A DNA stretch of 64,000 nucleotides. Source: NCEH01 sp002257205 (GTDB taxonomy: Bacteria; Pseudomonadota; Alphaproteobacteria; Rhizobiales; Xanthobacteraceae). The notes below the pieces were generated by a model, which saw only the letters and a list, made by a program, of their open reading frames with translations, was not told the origin of the DNA and searched no databases. Positions 15,569-24,356 of the stretch are shown piece by piece; position 1 is the stretch's first letter, and every line of letters begins with the position of its first letter. The position numbers were made by a program, and so were the translations under genes. The stretch lies in assembly GCF_043195105.1 (NCBI RefSeq), contig NZ_JBAFWO010000006.1; one strand, given 5' to 3'.

Positions 15569-16876
15569 ATGCCGATCCGTCTTCATACTCAGCAGAGCGA
15601 TTTTCCCGCCGCCTTCGCCGCGTTTCTCGCCAGCAAGCGGGAAACCGACGCCGATGTGGCCGCCGTCGTGGCGCAGATCATCGCCGACATCCGCGCGCGG
15701 GGCGATGACGCCCTGATCGAAATCTCCGCCCGGCTCGATCGGGTGGACCTCGCGGCACGAGGCATCCGCGTGACCGATGCGGAAATCGACGCCGCGCTCG
15801 CCTCCATCCCCGCCGAGACGCGCGAGGCGCTGGAATTCGCCAAGGCCCGCATCCATTCCCATCATGCGCGGCAGAAGCCCCAGGACGAGCGCTATACCGA
15901 TTCGGTTGGGGTTGAGCTTGGCCAGCGCTGGACCAGCGTGGATGCGGTGGGGCTTTACGTGCCCGGCGGCACGGCGGCCTATCCCTCCTCGGTACTGATG
16001 AACGCCGTGCCGGCCAAGGTCGCGGGCGTGCCGCGCGTGGTCATGGTGGTGCCGGCGCCCGACGGGCAGATCGCCCCGCTGGTCCTTGCCGCCGCCCGCC
16101 TTGCGGGTGTCGACGAAGTGTATCGCGTCGGTGGGGCGCAGGCCGTGGCGGCGCTCGCCTATGGCACGCAGACCATCGCCCCGGTGGACAAGATCGTCGG
16201 TCCCGGCAATGCCTATGTGGCCGCCGCCAAGCGGCAGGTGTTCGGCAAGGTAGGCATCGACATGGTCGCCGGCCCGTCCGAGGTGCTGATCCTGGCGGAT
16301 GGGGAGGCCAATCCGGACTGGATCGCCGCCGATCTGCTGGCCCAGGCCGAGCATGACACCGCCGCCCAGTCGATCCTCGTCACCGACAGTCCCGCGCTCG
16401 CCGAACAGGTGGAGCGTGCGGTAGAACGCATGCTCGCCACCTTGCCGCGCGCCGAGATCGCCCGTGCCTCCTGGCGCGACCATGGCGCCATCATTCTGGT
16501 GGACGACCTCGCCGCCGCCGTCCCGCTGGTGGATCGCGTGGCGCCGGAGCATCTGGAGATCCACAGCGTGGATGCCGAGGCGCTTGCCGCCCGCGTCCGC
16601 CATGCGGGTGCGATCTTCATCGGCGCCTATACGCCCGAGGCCATCGGTGATTATGTGGGCGGCACCAACCATGTCCTGCCGACCGCGCGCTCGGCCCGCT
16701 TTTCCTCCGGGCTCGGCGTGCTGGATTTCATGAAGCGCACCTCGCTGCTGAAATGCACGCCGGAAGCCCTGCGGGTGATCGGCGGGGCGGCGGTGCGTCT
16801 CGCCGAAGTGGAGCGCCTCCAGGCCCATGGGCGCTCGGTTCTCATCCGTTCCAACGCCGGCAGCCCGGACGCCTGA
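15569..16876 (+). CDS. hisD: Histidinol dehydrogenase
   Basis: A protein of 435 residues, the normal size for the zinc enzyme catalysing the last two NAD-dependent oxidations of histidine synthesis (L-histidinol to L-histidine). Clear signatures include YVPGGTAAYPSSVLMN, VGPGNAYVAAAKR, the DMVAGPSEVLI stretch, LLAQAEHD with a zinc ligand, and VAPEHLEIHS with the conserved Glu/His pair. It is followed 4 bp later by the UPF0262 gene. A ribosome site (AGGGAGACGG) precedes the ATG. Confidence 0.98.
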   Translation: MPIRLHTQQSDFPAAFAAFLASKRETDADVAAVVAQIIADIRARGDDALIEISARLDRVDLAARGIRVTDAEIDAALASIPAETREALEFAKARIHSHHARQKPQDERYTDSVGVELGQRWTSVDAVGLYVPGGTAAYPSSVLMNAVPAKVAGVPRVVMVVPAPDGQIAPLVLAAARLAGVDEVYRVGGAQAVAALAYGTQTIAPVDKIVGPGNAYVAAAKRQVFGKVGIDMVAGPSEVLILADGEANPDWIAADLLAQAEHDTAAQSILVTDSPALAEQVERAVERMLATLPRAEIARASWRDHGAIILVDDLAAAVPLVDRVAPEHLEIHSVDAEALAARVRHAGAIFIGAYTPEAIGDYVGGTNHVLPTARSARFSSGLGVLDFMKRTSLLKCTPEALRVIGGAAVRLAEVERLQAHGRSVLIRSNAGSPDA

Positions 16877-16880
16877 CGCC

Positions 16881-17366
16881 ATGACGCAAAGCTCCCGCAC
16901 CGACCGCCTGTGTAACGTCACCCTCGACGACACCTCCATCGGTCGTGGCGGGCCGGATGTGGAGCACGAGCGCGCCACCGCCATCTACGATCTGCTGGAG
17001 GACAATCGCTTCGCGCTCGCCACCGATCCGGGGGAGGGGCCGTACACGCTGCATATCGGCCTCATGGACAATCGCCTGGTGCTGGACATCAAGCGCGAGA
17101 GTGGCGATCAGGTAGTTCAGCACCACCTGTCCCTTACCCCGTTCCGGAAGGTGGTGAAGGATTATTTTCTGGTGTGCGAGAGCTATTATGACGCCATCCG
17201 CACTGCGTCGCCGACCCAGATCGAAGCCATCGACATGGGCCGGCGCGGGCTCCACAACGAGGGGTCCGAACTGTTGCTGGAGCGGCTGAAGGACAAGATC
17301 GAGGTGGACTTCGACACCGCGCGCCGCCTGTTCACCCTGATCTGCGCCCTCCATTGGAGAGGATGA
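16881..17366 (+). CDS. UPF0262 family protein
   Basis: A 161-residue protein with the UPF0262 features: NRLCNV-like opening (RLCNVTLDDTSIGR), ERATAIYDLLEDNRF, and MGRRGLHNEGSELLLERL near the C-terminus, followed by FDTARRLFTLICALHW. The family is alphaproteobacterial and uncharacterised. The start is placed at ATG 16881, four bases after the hisD stop; an upstream in-frame codon would lie inside hisD. The gene ends two bases before the TTG start of the phosphatase-like gene, so they are co-translated. Confidence 0.92.
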   Translation: MTQSSRTDRLCNVTLDDTSIGRGGPDVEHERATAIYDLLEDNRFALATDPGEGPYTLHIGLMDNRLVLDIKRESGDQVVQHHLSLTPFRKVVKDYFLVCESYYDAIRTASPTQIEAIDMGRRGLHNEGSELLLERLKDKIEVDFDTARRLFTLICALHWRG

Positions 17367-17367
17367 G

Positions 17368-17832
17368 TTGGACGCGCCTCCCGCGGCAGCTTCGCGCTCA
17401 GCGCGGCCGCAATCGGTTCTCTTTATCTGCGGGCAGAATGTAGTGCGCTCCGTCATGGCCTCCGCCTGGGCGAAGCATCTGTTCGGCAAGTCGCTTTATG
17501 TCGGCTCGGCCGGCGTGATCGCGGGCGAGGCCGATCCGTTCGTCACCGCGGTGATGGAGGAAGTGGGCCTCGACGTGCGCCGCCACCGCCCAAAGAGCGT
17601 AGAGGAACTGGAAGAACTCGAGGGGCTGGGGTTCGACCTCGCCATCTCGCTGTCGCCGGACGCCCACCATCGCGCGCTGGAAATCACCCGCACCAATGCC
17701 CTCGGCGTGGAATATTGGCCGACCGCCGACCCCACCCTTGAGGCCGGCAATCGCGAGCAGCGCCTGGAGGCCTATCGCACCGTGCGGGACGAATTGGAAC
17801 GGCACGTGCGGGCCCGCTTCCGCCAGGGATGA
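17368..17832 (+). CDS. Low-molecular-weight protein-tyrosine-phosphatase-like / arsenate-reductase-like protein
   Basis: A 154-residue protein with a CX5R phosphatase P-loop (C21-GQNVV-R27, followed by Ser) in VLFICGQNVVRSVMA and the downstream YWPTADP general-acid loop, both typical of the LMW-PTP/ArsC fold. It could be a phosphatase or a redox protein; thioredoxin-coupled arsenate reductases need further Cys residues that are not visible, so arsenate reduction is unlikely. The TTG start at 17368 is supported by an excellent ribosome site (GGAGAGG) and tight coupling to the UPF0262 stop. Confidence 0.88.
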   Translation: MDAPPAAASRSARPQSVLFICGQNVVRSVMASAWAKHLFGKSLYVGSAGVIAGEADPFVTAVMEEVGLDVRRHRPKSVEELEELEGLGFDLAISLSPDAHHRALEITRTNALGVEYWPTADPTLEAGNREQRLEAYRTVRDELERHVRARFRQG

Positions 17833-17964
17833 GGGCGGCAGGGTGTGCGCCGCCGCTTCGGCGCGCGGTGAAGAGCGCGGATCTGATCGCCTGGAGAGCT
17901 GGCACCAGTTGAGCCGGCGCCAGCTTTCCCGTTTGGATGCGCGGGCGGCCGACGCGCGCCGCGC

Positions 17965-18972
17965 TCACTTCATCAGGTCGAGCCCCTTCAGCAATGCCGC
18001 GTTGAATGCAGCCGGGTCCTGGATCTGCGGCGCGTGCCCGAGATCGGCGAATTCCACCAGCGTGGCGCCGGGTATCGCCTTGGCCGCGGCCTTGCCGAGT
18101 TCGGGATAATTGCCGAGCCGCTTTTGCACATCCGCCGGTGCGGCTGCCTTGCCGATGGCGGTATTGTCCTTCATGCCGATCAGCAGCAAGGTCGGCGCCT
18201 TGATGTTGTGCAGCTCGTGCACCACCGGCTGGCTCAGCAGCATGTCCGAGGTGAGTGCCTGGTCATAGGCCACCTTGTCCTTGCCGGCGCCGAGATACAT
18301 GCCGGCCAGCATGTCCACCCATTTGTCGTACTCGGGTTTCCAGGTGCCGGCATAATAGGTGTTCTGCTGGTATTTCTTCATGCCCTGGAAATTGTTGCGC
18401 TGTTCGCCCACGAGCCATTGGTCCACGGTCAGCGAGGGCACGCCCTTTTCGCGCCAGTCCTCAAGGCCGATGGGATCGACCAGTACCAGCCCCGACACGT
18501 CCTGCGGGAAGGTAAGGGCATAGCGGATCGCCAGCATGCCGCCCATCGAATGGCCCATGATAATGGGCTTTTCCACGTCGAGCTGCGCCAGCAGGGCATG
18601 GGTGTTCGCGGCGAGCTGATGCAGGGAAAATTGGTAATCCTGCGGCTTGGAGGATTTGCAGAAGCCGACCTGGTCCGGCACCACCACGCGATAGCCGGCC
18701 TTGGTGAGCGGCGCGATCACCCCTTCCCAGGTGGCGCCGCAGAAGTTCTTGCCGTGCAGCAATACGATGGTGCGCCCGTTCGCCTGCTCCGGCTTCACAT
18801 CCATATAGGCCATGTGCAGCGGCTGGCGCTGGGAGGTGAAGTCGAATCGCCCCACGGGATAGGGATAGTCGAAGCCCTCCAGCTCCGGGCCATAGGCGAC
18901 GCCGCTCTGGGCGGCGGCCGGCAGCGCGGAAAGGGCAAGCAGGAGACCGGTGGCTGCGAAACTCATGCGCAT
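17965..18972 (-). CDS. Secreted alpha/beta hydrolase
   Basis: A 335-residue alpha/beta-hydrolase with an N-terminal signal peptide (hydrophobic LLLALSALPAAA ending in AQS). The oxyanion region is LLHGKNFCGATWEG, the nucleophile elbow is GHSMGG, an Asp appears in VLVDPIGLEDW/TLLLIGMKDN, and a late His in ADLGHAPQIQDP completes a triad. It probably cleaves a small ester or related substrate in the periplasm. Start ATG 18972 directly precedes the signal peptide; an in-frame extension to 19041 is less likely. It lies on the strand opposite its neighbours, between the phosphatase-like and maf genes, interrupting an otherwise collinear housekeeping block. Confidence 0.92.
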   Translation of the reverse strand: MRMSFAATGLLLALSALPAAAQSGVAYGPELEGFDYPYPVGRFDFTSQRQPLHMAYMDVKPEQANGRTIVLLHGKNFCGATWEGVIAPLTKAGYRVVVPDQVGFCKSSKPQDYQFSLHQLAANTHALLAQLDVEKPIIMGHSMGGMLAIRYALTFPQDVSGLVLVDPIGLEDWREKGVPSLTVDQWLVGEQRNNFQGMKKYQQNTYYAGTWKPEYDKWVDMLAGMYLGAGKDKVAYDQALTSDMLLSQPVVHELHNIKAPTLLLIGMKDNTAIGKAAAPADVQKRLGNYPELGKAAAKAIPGATLVEFADLGHAPQIQDPAAFNAALLKGLDLMK

Positions 18973-19196
18973 CGCGCGTGTCCTCGTTCCAAATCCCCCC
19001 GGCGCGCCTTCTAGCAGTGCTTTATGAACGGTGGGCGGCATCGGGATGCTGGAAGCGCCGTCCGCTGCCGTCCAAGGGGTGCCGGCCTGATGCGCGCAAA
19101 CGGGCGTTCACACGCGCAACCCTTTGCGCTAGCGTCCGCGCGCCGCGTGTCCCGTGCCGCGCGGCTTCTTTTCAGCCGGTTCGAGGTGACGCAGAC

Positions 19197-19817
19197 GTGA
19201 ACGACAGGGTGAAGCTCGTATTGGCCTCCGGCTCGCCCCGCAGGCTCGCTCTGCTCAACCAGGCCGGCATCGAGCCGGACCTGCTCATGCCCGCCGACGT
19301 GGACGAGACGCCCGACAAGGGCGAGTTGCCGCGCCACCTCGCCCTGCGGCTCGCCCAGCAGAAGGGCGAACTGGTGGCGGCCCGCGCCAAGGAGGCCGGC
19401 ATGTCGGCCATCGTGGTTTCCGCCGATACGGTGGTGGCGGTGGGCCGGCGCATCCTGCCCAAGCCGGAACTTCAGGGCGAGGCGGAGGAATGTCTGCGCC
19501 TGCTCTCGGGCCGGGCGCACCGGGTATTCACCGGCCTCTGCGTGGTTTCGGCACGCGGGCGTTCGCGCACGCGCCTCGTTGAAACCCGCCTGCGCTTCCG
19601 CCGCCTCTCGCATGACGACATCACCGCCTATCTCGCCTGCGAGGAATGGCGTGGGAAGGCGGGCGGCTATGCCATCCAAGGCATTGCCGGCTCGTTCGTG
19701 GTGAAGCTCATGGGCTCCTATAGCTCGGTGGTCGGCCTGCCGCTCGCCGAGACCATCGCGCTGCTGACGGGCGAGGGCTATCCCGTGCGCGCCGGATGGG
19801 CGGAGCGCGCCGCGTGA
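19197..19817 (+). CDS. maf: Maf-family nucleotide pyrophosphatase
   Basis: A 206-residue protein of the Maf/Ham1 fold that hydrolyses non-canonical or excess nucleoside triphosphates to monophosphates. The N-terminus LVLASGSPRRLALLNQAG holds the signature Ser-Pro-Arg-Arg; further motifs are ADVDETP, VVSADTVVAVG with the metal-binding Asp, and GKAGGYAIQG near the C-terminus. Start GTG 19197 is chosen because the fold begins at once after it. Its stop overlaps the yacG GTG start (GTGA), a typical maf-yacG pair. Confidence 0.95.
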   Translation: MNDRVKLVLASGSPRRLALLNQAGIEPDLLMPADVDETPDKGELPRHLALRLAQQKGELVAARAKEAGMSAIVVSADTVVAVGRRILPKPELQGEAEECLRLLSGRAHRVFTGLCVVSARGRSRTRLVETRLRFRRLSHDDITAYLACEEWRGKAGGYAIQGIAGSFVVKLMGSYSSVVGLPLAETIALLTGEGYPVRAGWAERAA

Positions 19818-20035
19818 ACGACAATCAGCCCAAGGGAGCGCGCGCCGCGGTGCCGTTCGTCTCCAAGCCGTGCCCGATCTGCGCCAAGCCTTCGGTGGAG
19901 CGCTATCGCCCCTTCTGCTCCAAGCGCTGCGCCGACGTGGACTTGAATCGCTGGCTGAAGGGCGCCTATGCCATTCCGGTCGTCGAGGACGAGGACGAGG
20001 ACGGAGAAGGCAGCGCACCCGAGCGGGAGAGCTGA
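19814..20035 (+). CDS. yacG: YacG-type zinc-binding DNA gyrase inhibitor
   Basis: A 73-residue protein with the four-Cys zinc site of YacG: CPIC near residue 23, and FCSKRCADVDLNRWL. YacG binds GyrB and inhibits gyrase in E. coli; the same is inferred here. The C-terminal tail is strongly acidic (EDEDEDGE), as is usual. A GTG at 19814 overlapping the maf stop is the likely start, though an ATG at 19796 in the same frame is possible. Confidence 0.93.
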   Translation: MNDNQPKGARAAVPFVSKPCPICAKPSVERYRPFCSKRCADVDLNRWLKGAYAIPVVEDEDEDGEGSAPERES

Positions 20036-20139
20036 AGGGGCGGTTGTCCTTTGCCCGGTTCCGATCTTTTGAGCCAACTGCCGCTTTTCCGGCTTCCGGA
20101 GCCTTCCCCTCCCTGACCTTCCCCGATTCCCCTCCCTAA

Positions 20140-20245
20140 CCCTCCCCCGCAAGCGGGAGCAAGCGGGAGAGGGAATCCGGCGGAGCGGGAGAGGAGGGAT
20201 TTCCCACGACGTCGGCACGCCCCCTCTCCCGCTTGCGGGGGAGGG
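20140..20245. repeat. Inverted repeat with 20-nt perfect arms (dispersed-palindrome type)
   Basis: Arms at 20140-20159 and 20226-20245 are exact reverse complements over 20 bases (CCCTCCCCCGCAAGCGGGAG). A partial third copy (CAAGCGGGAGAGGG) immediately follows the left arm at 20160-20173. The spacer is 66 bp. The whole sits in the 330-bp gap between yacG and the aldehyde dehydrogenase, which holds no other gene I can support. Elements like this are common dispersed repeats in GC-rich Proteobacteria; it could also form a very stable RNA hairpin downstream of yacG. Confidence 0.8.
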
Positions 20246-20374
20246 CTGGGGAGGGGGAGGCGTTGCAGGACCACCGCGCAATCCACCCGATGACCGGGCG
20301 CCCGCCTTGACGGGGCAAGGTGACAAAGGCGAGGGTGCCGCCCACGCCCCGGCCACGCTTGAAGGATGAAGCCC

Positions 20375-21874
20375 ATGAGCGCCAGCACCCTTAGCGCCAG
20401 CACCCTTGCCGCCGCAGCGGCCGCCCCTTCCTTCCGCACCGATGCCTTCATCAACGGCCGCTTCGTGCCGGCGGCGAGCGGCAAGCGTTTTACCGCCATC
20501 AATCCCGCCACCGGGCAGGAACTGGGGCAGATCGCCGCCTGCGACGGCATCGACGTGGATCGCGCCGTTTCCGCCGCCCGCATGGCATTCGAGGATCGGC
20601 GCTGGGCGGGTTTGAAACCGGGCGAGCGCAAGCGCATCCTGGTGCGCTTCGCCGATCTGGTCCGCACCCATCGCGATGAACTGGCGCTGCTTGAAACCCT
20701 CAACATGGGCAAGCCGATCTCGGATGCGAAATTCATCGACGTGCGCGCCACCGCCGATTGCATCGCCTATTACGGCGAGGCGGCGGACAAGGTCTATGGC
20801 GAGGTGGCGCCCACCGGCGGCGACGATCTCGCGCTGATCCTGCGCGAGCCGCTCGGCGTGGTGGGCTGCGTGACGCCGTGGAACTTCCCCATGATCATGG
20901 CGGCGTGGAAATTCGCGCCGGCCCTCGCCATGGGCAATTCGGTGATTCTGAAGCCGGCGGAGGAATCCCCGCTCACGGCGCTGCGCCTCGCGGAGCTGGC
21001 CCAGGACGCCGGCATTCCCGACGGCGTGTTCAACGTAGTGACCGGCCTCGGCGAGGAAGCGGGCGCAGCCCTTGGCCGGCATATGGACGTGGACGCCATC
21101 GCCTTTACCGGCTCCACCGAGGTGGGGCGCTATTTCATGCGCTATTCGGCCGACACCAATCTGAAGCGCGTGGGCCTGGAGCTGGGCGGCAAGACCGGCT
21201 TCGTCGTCGCCCACGACGCGCCGGATCTGGACGCGGTCGCGCAGGCGGCGGCGGCCGGCATTTTCTTCAACCAGGGCGAAATGTGCACCGCTGGTTCGCG
21301 CCTGCTGGTGGACAATCGCATCAAGGACGAATTGGTGGAGCGCATCGCCGCCGCCGCCGCCCAATGGATGCCCGGCGACCCGCTGGACCCCGAGGCCAAG
21401 GCCGGCGCGGTGGTGAGCCGCGCGCATCAGGGCCGCATTCTTTCCGCCATCGACCAGGGCCTCGCGGAAGGCGCACGCCTCGTCTTGGGCGGTACGGCGG
21501 TGCGCGAGGAGACCGGCGGCGCCTTTGTCGCGCCCACCATCTTCGACAATGTCGCGCCTGGCTCATCGCTAGAGCAGAAGGAAATCTTCGGCCCGGTGCT
21601 CTCCGTGATCGGTTTCGACGGGCTGGACGAGGCGGTGAAGATCGCCAACGGCACGGTCTATGGTCTCGGCGCCGCCATCTGGAGCGGCGATCTCGCCGCC
21701 GCCCACAAGGTAGCCCGACGCTTTAAGGCGGGCGTGGTCTATGTGAATTGCTTCGACGCCGACGACATGACGGTTCCGTTCGGCGGGGTGAAGCAATCCG
21801 GGTTCGGACGGGACAAATCCCTCCACGCTCTGGAAAAATATTCCGATCTCAAGACCGTGTGGACGCGGCTGTAA
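20375..21874 (+). CDS. puuC: PuuC-type NAD(P)-dependent aldehyde dehydrogenase
   Basis: A 499-residue aldehyde dehydrogenase. WNFPMIMAAWKFAPAL, FTGSTEVGR, the ELGGK catalytic Glu segment and NQGEMCTAGSRLLV with the catalytic Cys (about residue 304) are all present. The C-terminal ADDMTVPFGGVKQSG resembles gamma-glutamyl-gamma-aminobutyraldehyde dehydrogenases. It would oxidise aminoaldehydes produced by the aminotransferase encoded at 22.7 kb. I prefer ATG 20375 to ATG 20366 because GAAGGA overlaps the first ATG but is ideally spaced for the second. The N-terminus contains a short ASTL repeat. Confidence 0.88.
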   Translation: MSASTLSASTLAAAAAAPSFRTDAFINGRFVPAASGKRFTAINPATGQELGQIAACDGIDVDRAVSAARMAFEDRRWAGLKPGERKRILVRFADLVRTHRDELALLETLNMGKPISDAKFIDVRATADCIAYYGEAADKVYGEVAPTGGDDLALILREPLGVVGCVTPWNFPMIMAAWKFAPALAMGNSVILKPAEESPLTALRLAELAQDAGIPDGVFNVVTGLGEEAGAALGRHMDVDAIAFTGSTEVGRYFMRYSADTNLKRVGLELGGKTGFVVAHDAPDLDAVAQAAAAGIFFNQGEMCTAGSRLLVDNRIKDELVERIAAAAAQWMPGDPLDPEAKAGAVVSRAHQGRILSAIDQGLAEGARLVLGGTAVREETGGAFVAPTIFDNVAPGSSLEQKEIFGPVLSVIGFDGLDEAVKIANGTVYGLGAAIWSGDLAAAHKVARRFKAGVVYVNCFDADDMTVPFGGVKQSGFGRDKSLHALEKYSDLKTVWTRL

Positions 21875-21886
21875 GGCTCTCCCGCT

Positions 21887-22525
21887 TCAGGAGCGTTGAA
21901 GCAGCAGCACCCGTTCCGTTGCCTCGCATGTGCCCTTCAGGCCGCCGGGGACCTCGACGCTTTCCAGCAGCGAGATGTCATAGGCCGCCCCGTAGAGCGC
22001 GCGGGCGTCCTCGGGGCTCACGGCGAACGGCGGACCGGCGATCAGAGATTGATCATAATCGAAGCAGATCAACAGCTGCGGCGCGGCAGCCGTGATGGCG
22101 ACGAGATGGGCCGCATAGCGGGCGCGCAAGGGCTGGGGCAGGGCGACGAGTGCTGCCCGGTCATAGACGGCATCCACGGTGCCGAGCGTCTCTCGGGTCA
22201 ATTCGAAGATATCACCGATGAAGATGTCGATCCCCGGAGCGCTGCACCGTGTGAGCGGGCCGAGTTTGGACATTTCGGGCGAAATGCCGAGGTCGGCGAA
22301 CAATTGCTCCACCGCCAATGCGCTCAATTCCGCGCCGACGATTTCAAAGCCCTGCGAGAGCAGCCAGAAGATGTCGCGCGTCTTGCCGCACAAGGGCACG
22401 AAGATGCGGGCGCCGGGGCGAAGCTGGAGCTGGGCGAGGTGCTTCACCAGCAGCGCATTGGGCTTGCCTTCGTGAAAGGCGATCTGGTTGTTTTCCCACT
22501 TCGATCGCCAGAAATCCAAATCCAT
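21887..22525 (-). CDS. tpm: Thiopurine S-methyltransferase-like SAM-dependent methyltransferase
   Basis: A protein of 212 residues. The N-terminal DLDFWRSKWENNQIAFHEG matches the substrate/SAM region of bacterial TPMT. A Rossmann-like SAM site (ARIFVPLCGKTRDIFWL, then VGAELSALAVEQLF) and DAVYDRAALVALP follow. Bacterial members methylate selenium or tellurium species and are often tied to metalloid tolerance, not to thiopurines as such. It is on the strand opposite the two amine-catabolic genes that flank it, converging on the aldehyde dehydrogenase with only 12 bp between stops. Confidence 0.92.
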   Translation of the reverse strand: MDLDFWRSKWENNQIAFHEGKPNALLVKHLAQLQLRPGARIFVPLCGKTRDIFWLLSQGFEIVGAELSALAVEQLFADLGISPEMSKLGPLTRCSAPGIDIFIGDIFELTRETLGTVDAVYDRAALVALPQPLRARYAAHLVAITAAAPQLLICFDYDQSLIAGPPFAVSPEDARALYGAAYDISLLESVEVPGGLKGTCEATERVLLLQRS

Positions 22526-22716
22526 AAGGTCGTCTCCGGTGCGCGCATCTCGATGGTATTGGGCCGTGTCCTAGCATATCCGACCGCGCCGGGAACTTGC
22601 CGTTCGCCGAGGCGGGACCATCGGCCGGACGCCGGGCCGGCAAAGGCGCGCTTGTTAAAACCGGAGCGCGGCCGTAAGGAAAATCGGTCGTTCGGCTCTG
22701 AAGGAGCATCGCAATC

Positions 22717-24117
22717 GTGACGTCCGTTCCCCCCTCCAATTCGACCGCCCATTGGCGCCATCTGGACGCAGAGCACCATCTTCATCCCTTCTCCGATACG
22801 AAGGCGCTGAATGCGGAAGGGGTGCGGGTGATCACCCATGCGGAGGGGAATTTCATCTTCGATTCCGAGGGCAACAAGATCCTCGACGGCATGTCGGGCT
22901 TGTGGTGCTCCCAGGTCGGCCACGGCCGGCACGAGATCGTGGATGCGATTGCCGACCAGCTGCGCAAGCTCGATTATTACAACACCTTCTTCAAGACCAC
23001 CCATCCCGCCGCCGCCGAGCTTGCGGCCGCCATCGCGGCGGTCGCGCCGCAGGGCATGAACCGCGTGTTCTTCACCTCCGGCGGGTCCGAGGCGGTGGAT
23101 ACGGTCATTCGCATGGTGCGGCATTATTGGGCCGCCATGGGCAAGCCGGAAAAGCATATTTTCATTGCGCGCCACAATGCCTATCACGGCTCGACCGTCG
23201 GCGGGGCGAGCCTTGGGGGCATGAAGCCCATGCACGCCCAGGGCGGGCTGCCCATTCCCGGCATCATCCATGTGCAGCAGCCCTATTGGTGGGCCGAGGG
23301 CGGCGACATGGACCGCGAGGCCTTCGGCCTGTTCGCCGCCCGCGAGGTCGCCCGCGCCATCGACGAGGCGGGGCCGGAAAATGTGGCCGCCTTCATCGGC
23401 GAGCCGATCCAGGGCGCCGGCGGCGTCATCATTCCGCCCGCCAATTATTGGCCGGAAGTTCAGAAGATCTGCCGCGAACGCGACGTGCTGCTGGTGTGCG
23501 ACGAGGTGATCTGCGGCTTCGGGCGCACCGGGGAATGGTTCGGCTGCCAATATATGGGCGTCGAGCCAGATCTGATCACCTTCGCCAAGGGCATCACCTC
23601 CGGCTATTTCCCATTGGGCGGGGTGATCGTGGGCGATCGGGTTGCGGAGGGCTTCATCGCGCACGGCGGCGATTTCAACCACGGCTTCACCTATAGCGGC
23701 CATCCCGGCGGCTGCGCGGCGGCGCTGGCCAACCTCAAGATCATGCATGAGGAAAATCTCGTCGCGCGGGTGAAGGATGATATCGGCCCCTATCTCCAGG
23801 AGCGCTGGCTGAAGCTTGCCGCGCACCCGCTGGTGGGCGAGGCGCGCATGATCGGCCTGATCGGCGCCCTGGAACTGACTCCGGATAAGGCGAGCCGCGC
23901 GAAATTCGCCGGCGAGCAGGGCACCGTCGGCCTCATCGCGCGCGATTTTTCCTTCGCCGAGGGGCTGGTCATGCGGGCCGTGCGCGATGGGCTGATCCTC
24001 GCGCCCCCGTTCACCCTGAGCTATGGCGAGGCCGACCAGATCGTGGCCACGGCGTGGCGGGTGCTGGACCTGACGCTTGCCGAACTCAAGCGGCGCGATC
24101 TGCTCAAGGCCGCGTGA
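22717..24117 (+). CDS. Class III PLP aminotransferase (omega-amine/putrescine:pyruvate type)
   Basis: A protein of 466 residues. Signatures: GLWCSQVGHGR, FFTSGGSEAVDT for phosphate binding, YHGSTVGGASLGG, LLVCDEVICGFGRTG with the PLP-binding Asp, and FAKGITSGYFPLGG with the Schiff-base Lys (residue 291). The overall form matches omega-amino-acid/putrescine:pyruvate transaminases such as SpuC. With the PuuC-like dehydrogenase 0.8 kb upstream this makes a plausible amine-to-acid conversion pair. The GTG start has AAGGAG ten bases upstream. The natural amine cannot be deduced; beta-alanine:pyruvate activity is an alternative. Confidence 0.9.
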   Translation: MTSVPPSNSTAHWRHLDAEHHLHPFSDTKALNAEGVRVITHAEGNFIFDSEGNKILDGMSGLWCSQVGHGRHEIVDAIADQLRKLDYYNTFFKTTHPAAAELAAAIAAVAPQGMNRVFFTSGGSEAVDTVIRMVRHYWAAMGKPEKHIFIARHNAYHGSTVGGASLGGMKPMHAQGGLPIPGIIHVQQPYWWAEGGDMDREAFGLFAAREVARAIDEAGPENVAAFIGEPIQGAGGVIIPPANYWPEVQKICRERDVLLVCDEVICGFGRTGEWFGCQYMGVEPDLITFAKGITSGYFPLGGVIVGDRVAEGFIAHGGDFNHGFTYSGHPGGCAAALANLKIMHEENLVARVKDDIGPYLQERWLKLAAHPLVGEARMIGLIGALELTPDKASRAKFAGEQGTVGLIARDFSFAEGLVMRAVRDGLILAPPFTLSYGEADQIVATAWRVLDLTLAELKRRDLLKAA

Positions 24118-24356
24118 TGTGAAGAAGAAACCCTGCTCGAACCGCGTCTACTGCAAAGCTGCCGATGCTGTGCAATTGCGGCGCTGGTCGAGCGGCAGCG
24201 GGTTCAAATTTAGAAGCTTGGCAATTAAGCAAACGGGCTGAGCGCCACTTAAGCATTAAGGCGGAATATTTCATCGCTTCACGTTTTTCTCCCTTAGGGA
24301 ACGAAGCGCGTTGGGCTTCGTTTGAACCATCGACCAACCGTCGAGAGGAGATCAAT

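Noticed and set aside
14798..16984. 728-codon minus-strand open frame across DUF2948 and hisD
   Set aside because: It spans two well-supported genes and an intergenic gap with Arg/Gly/His-rich composition; typical antisense shadow in GC-rich DNA.
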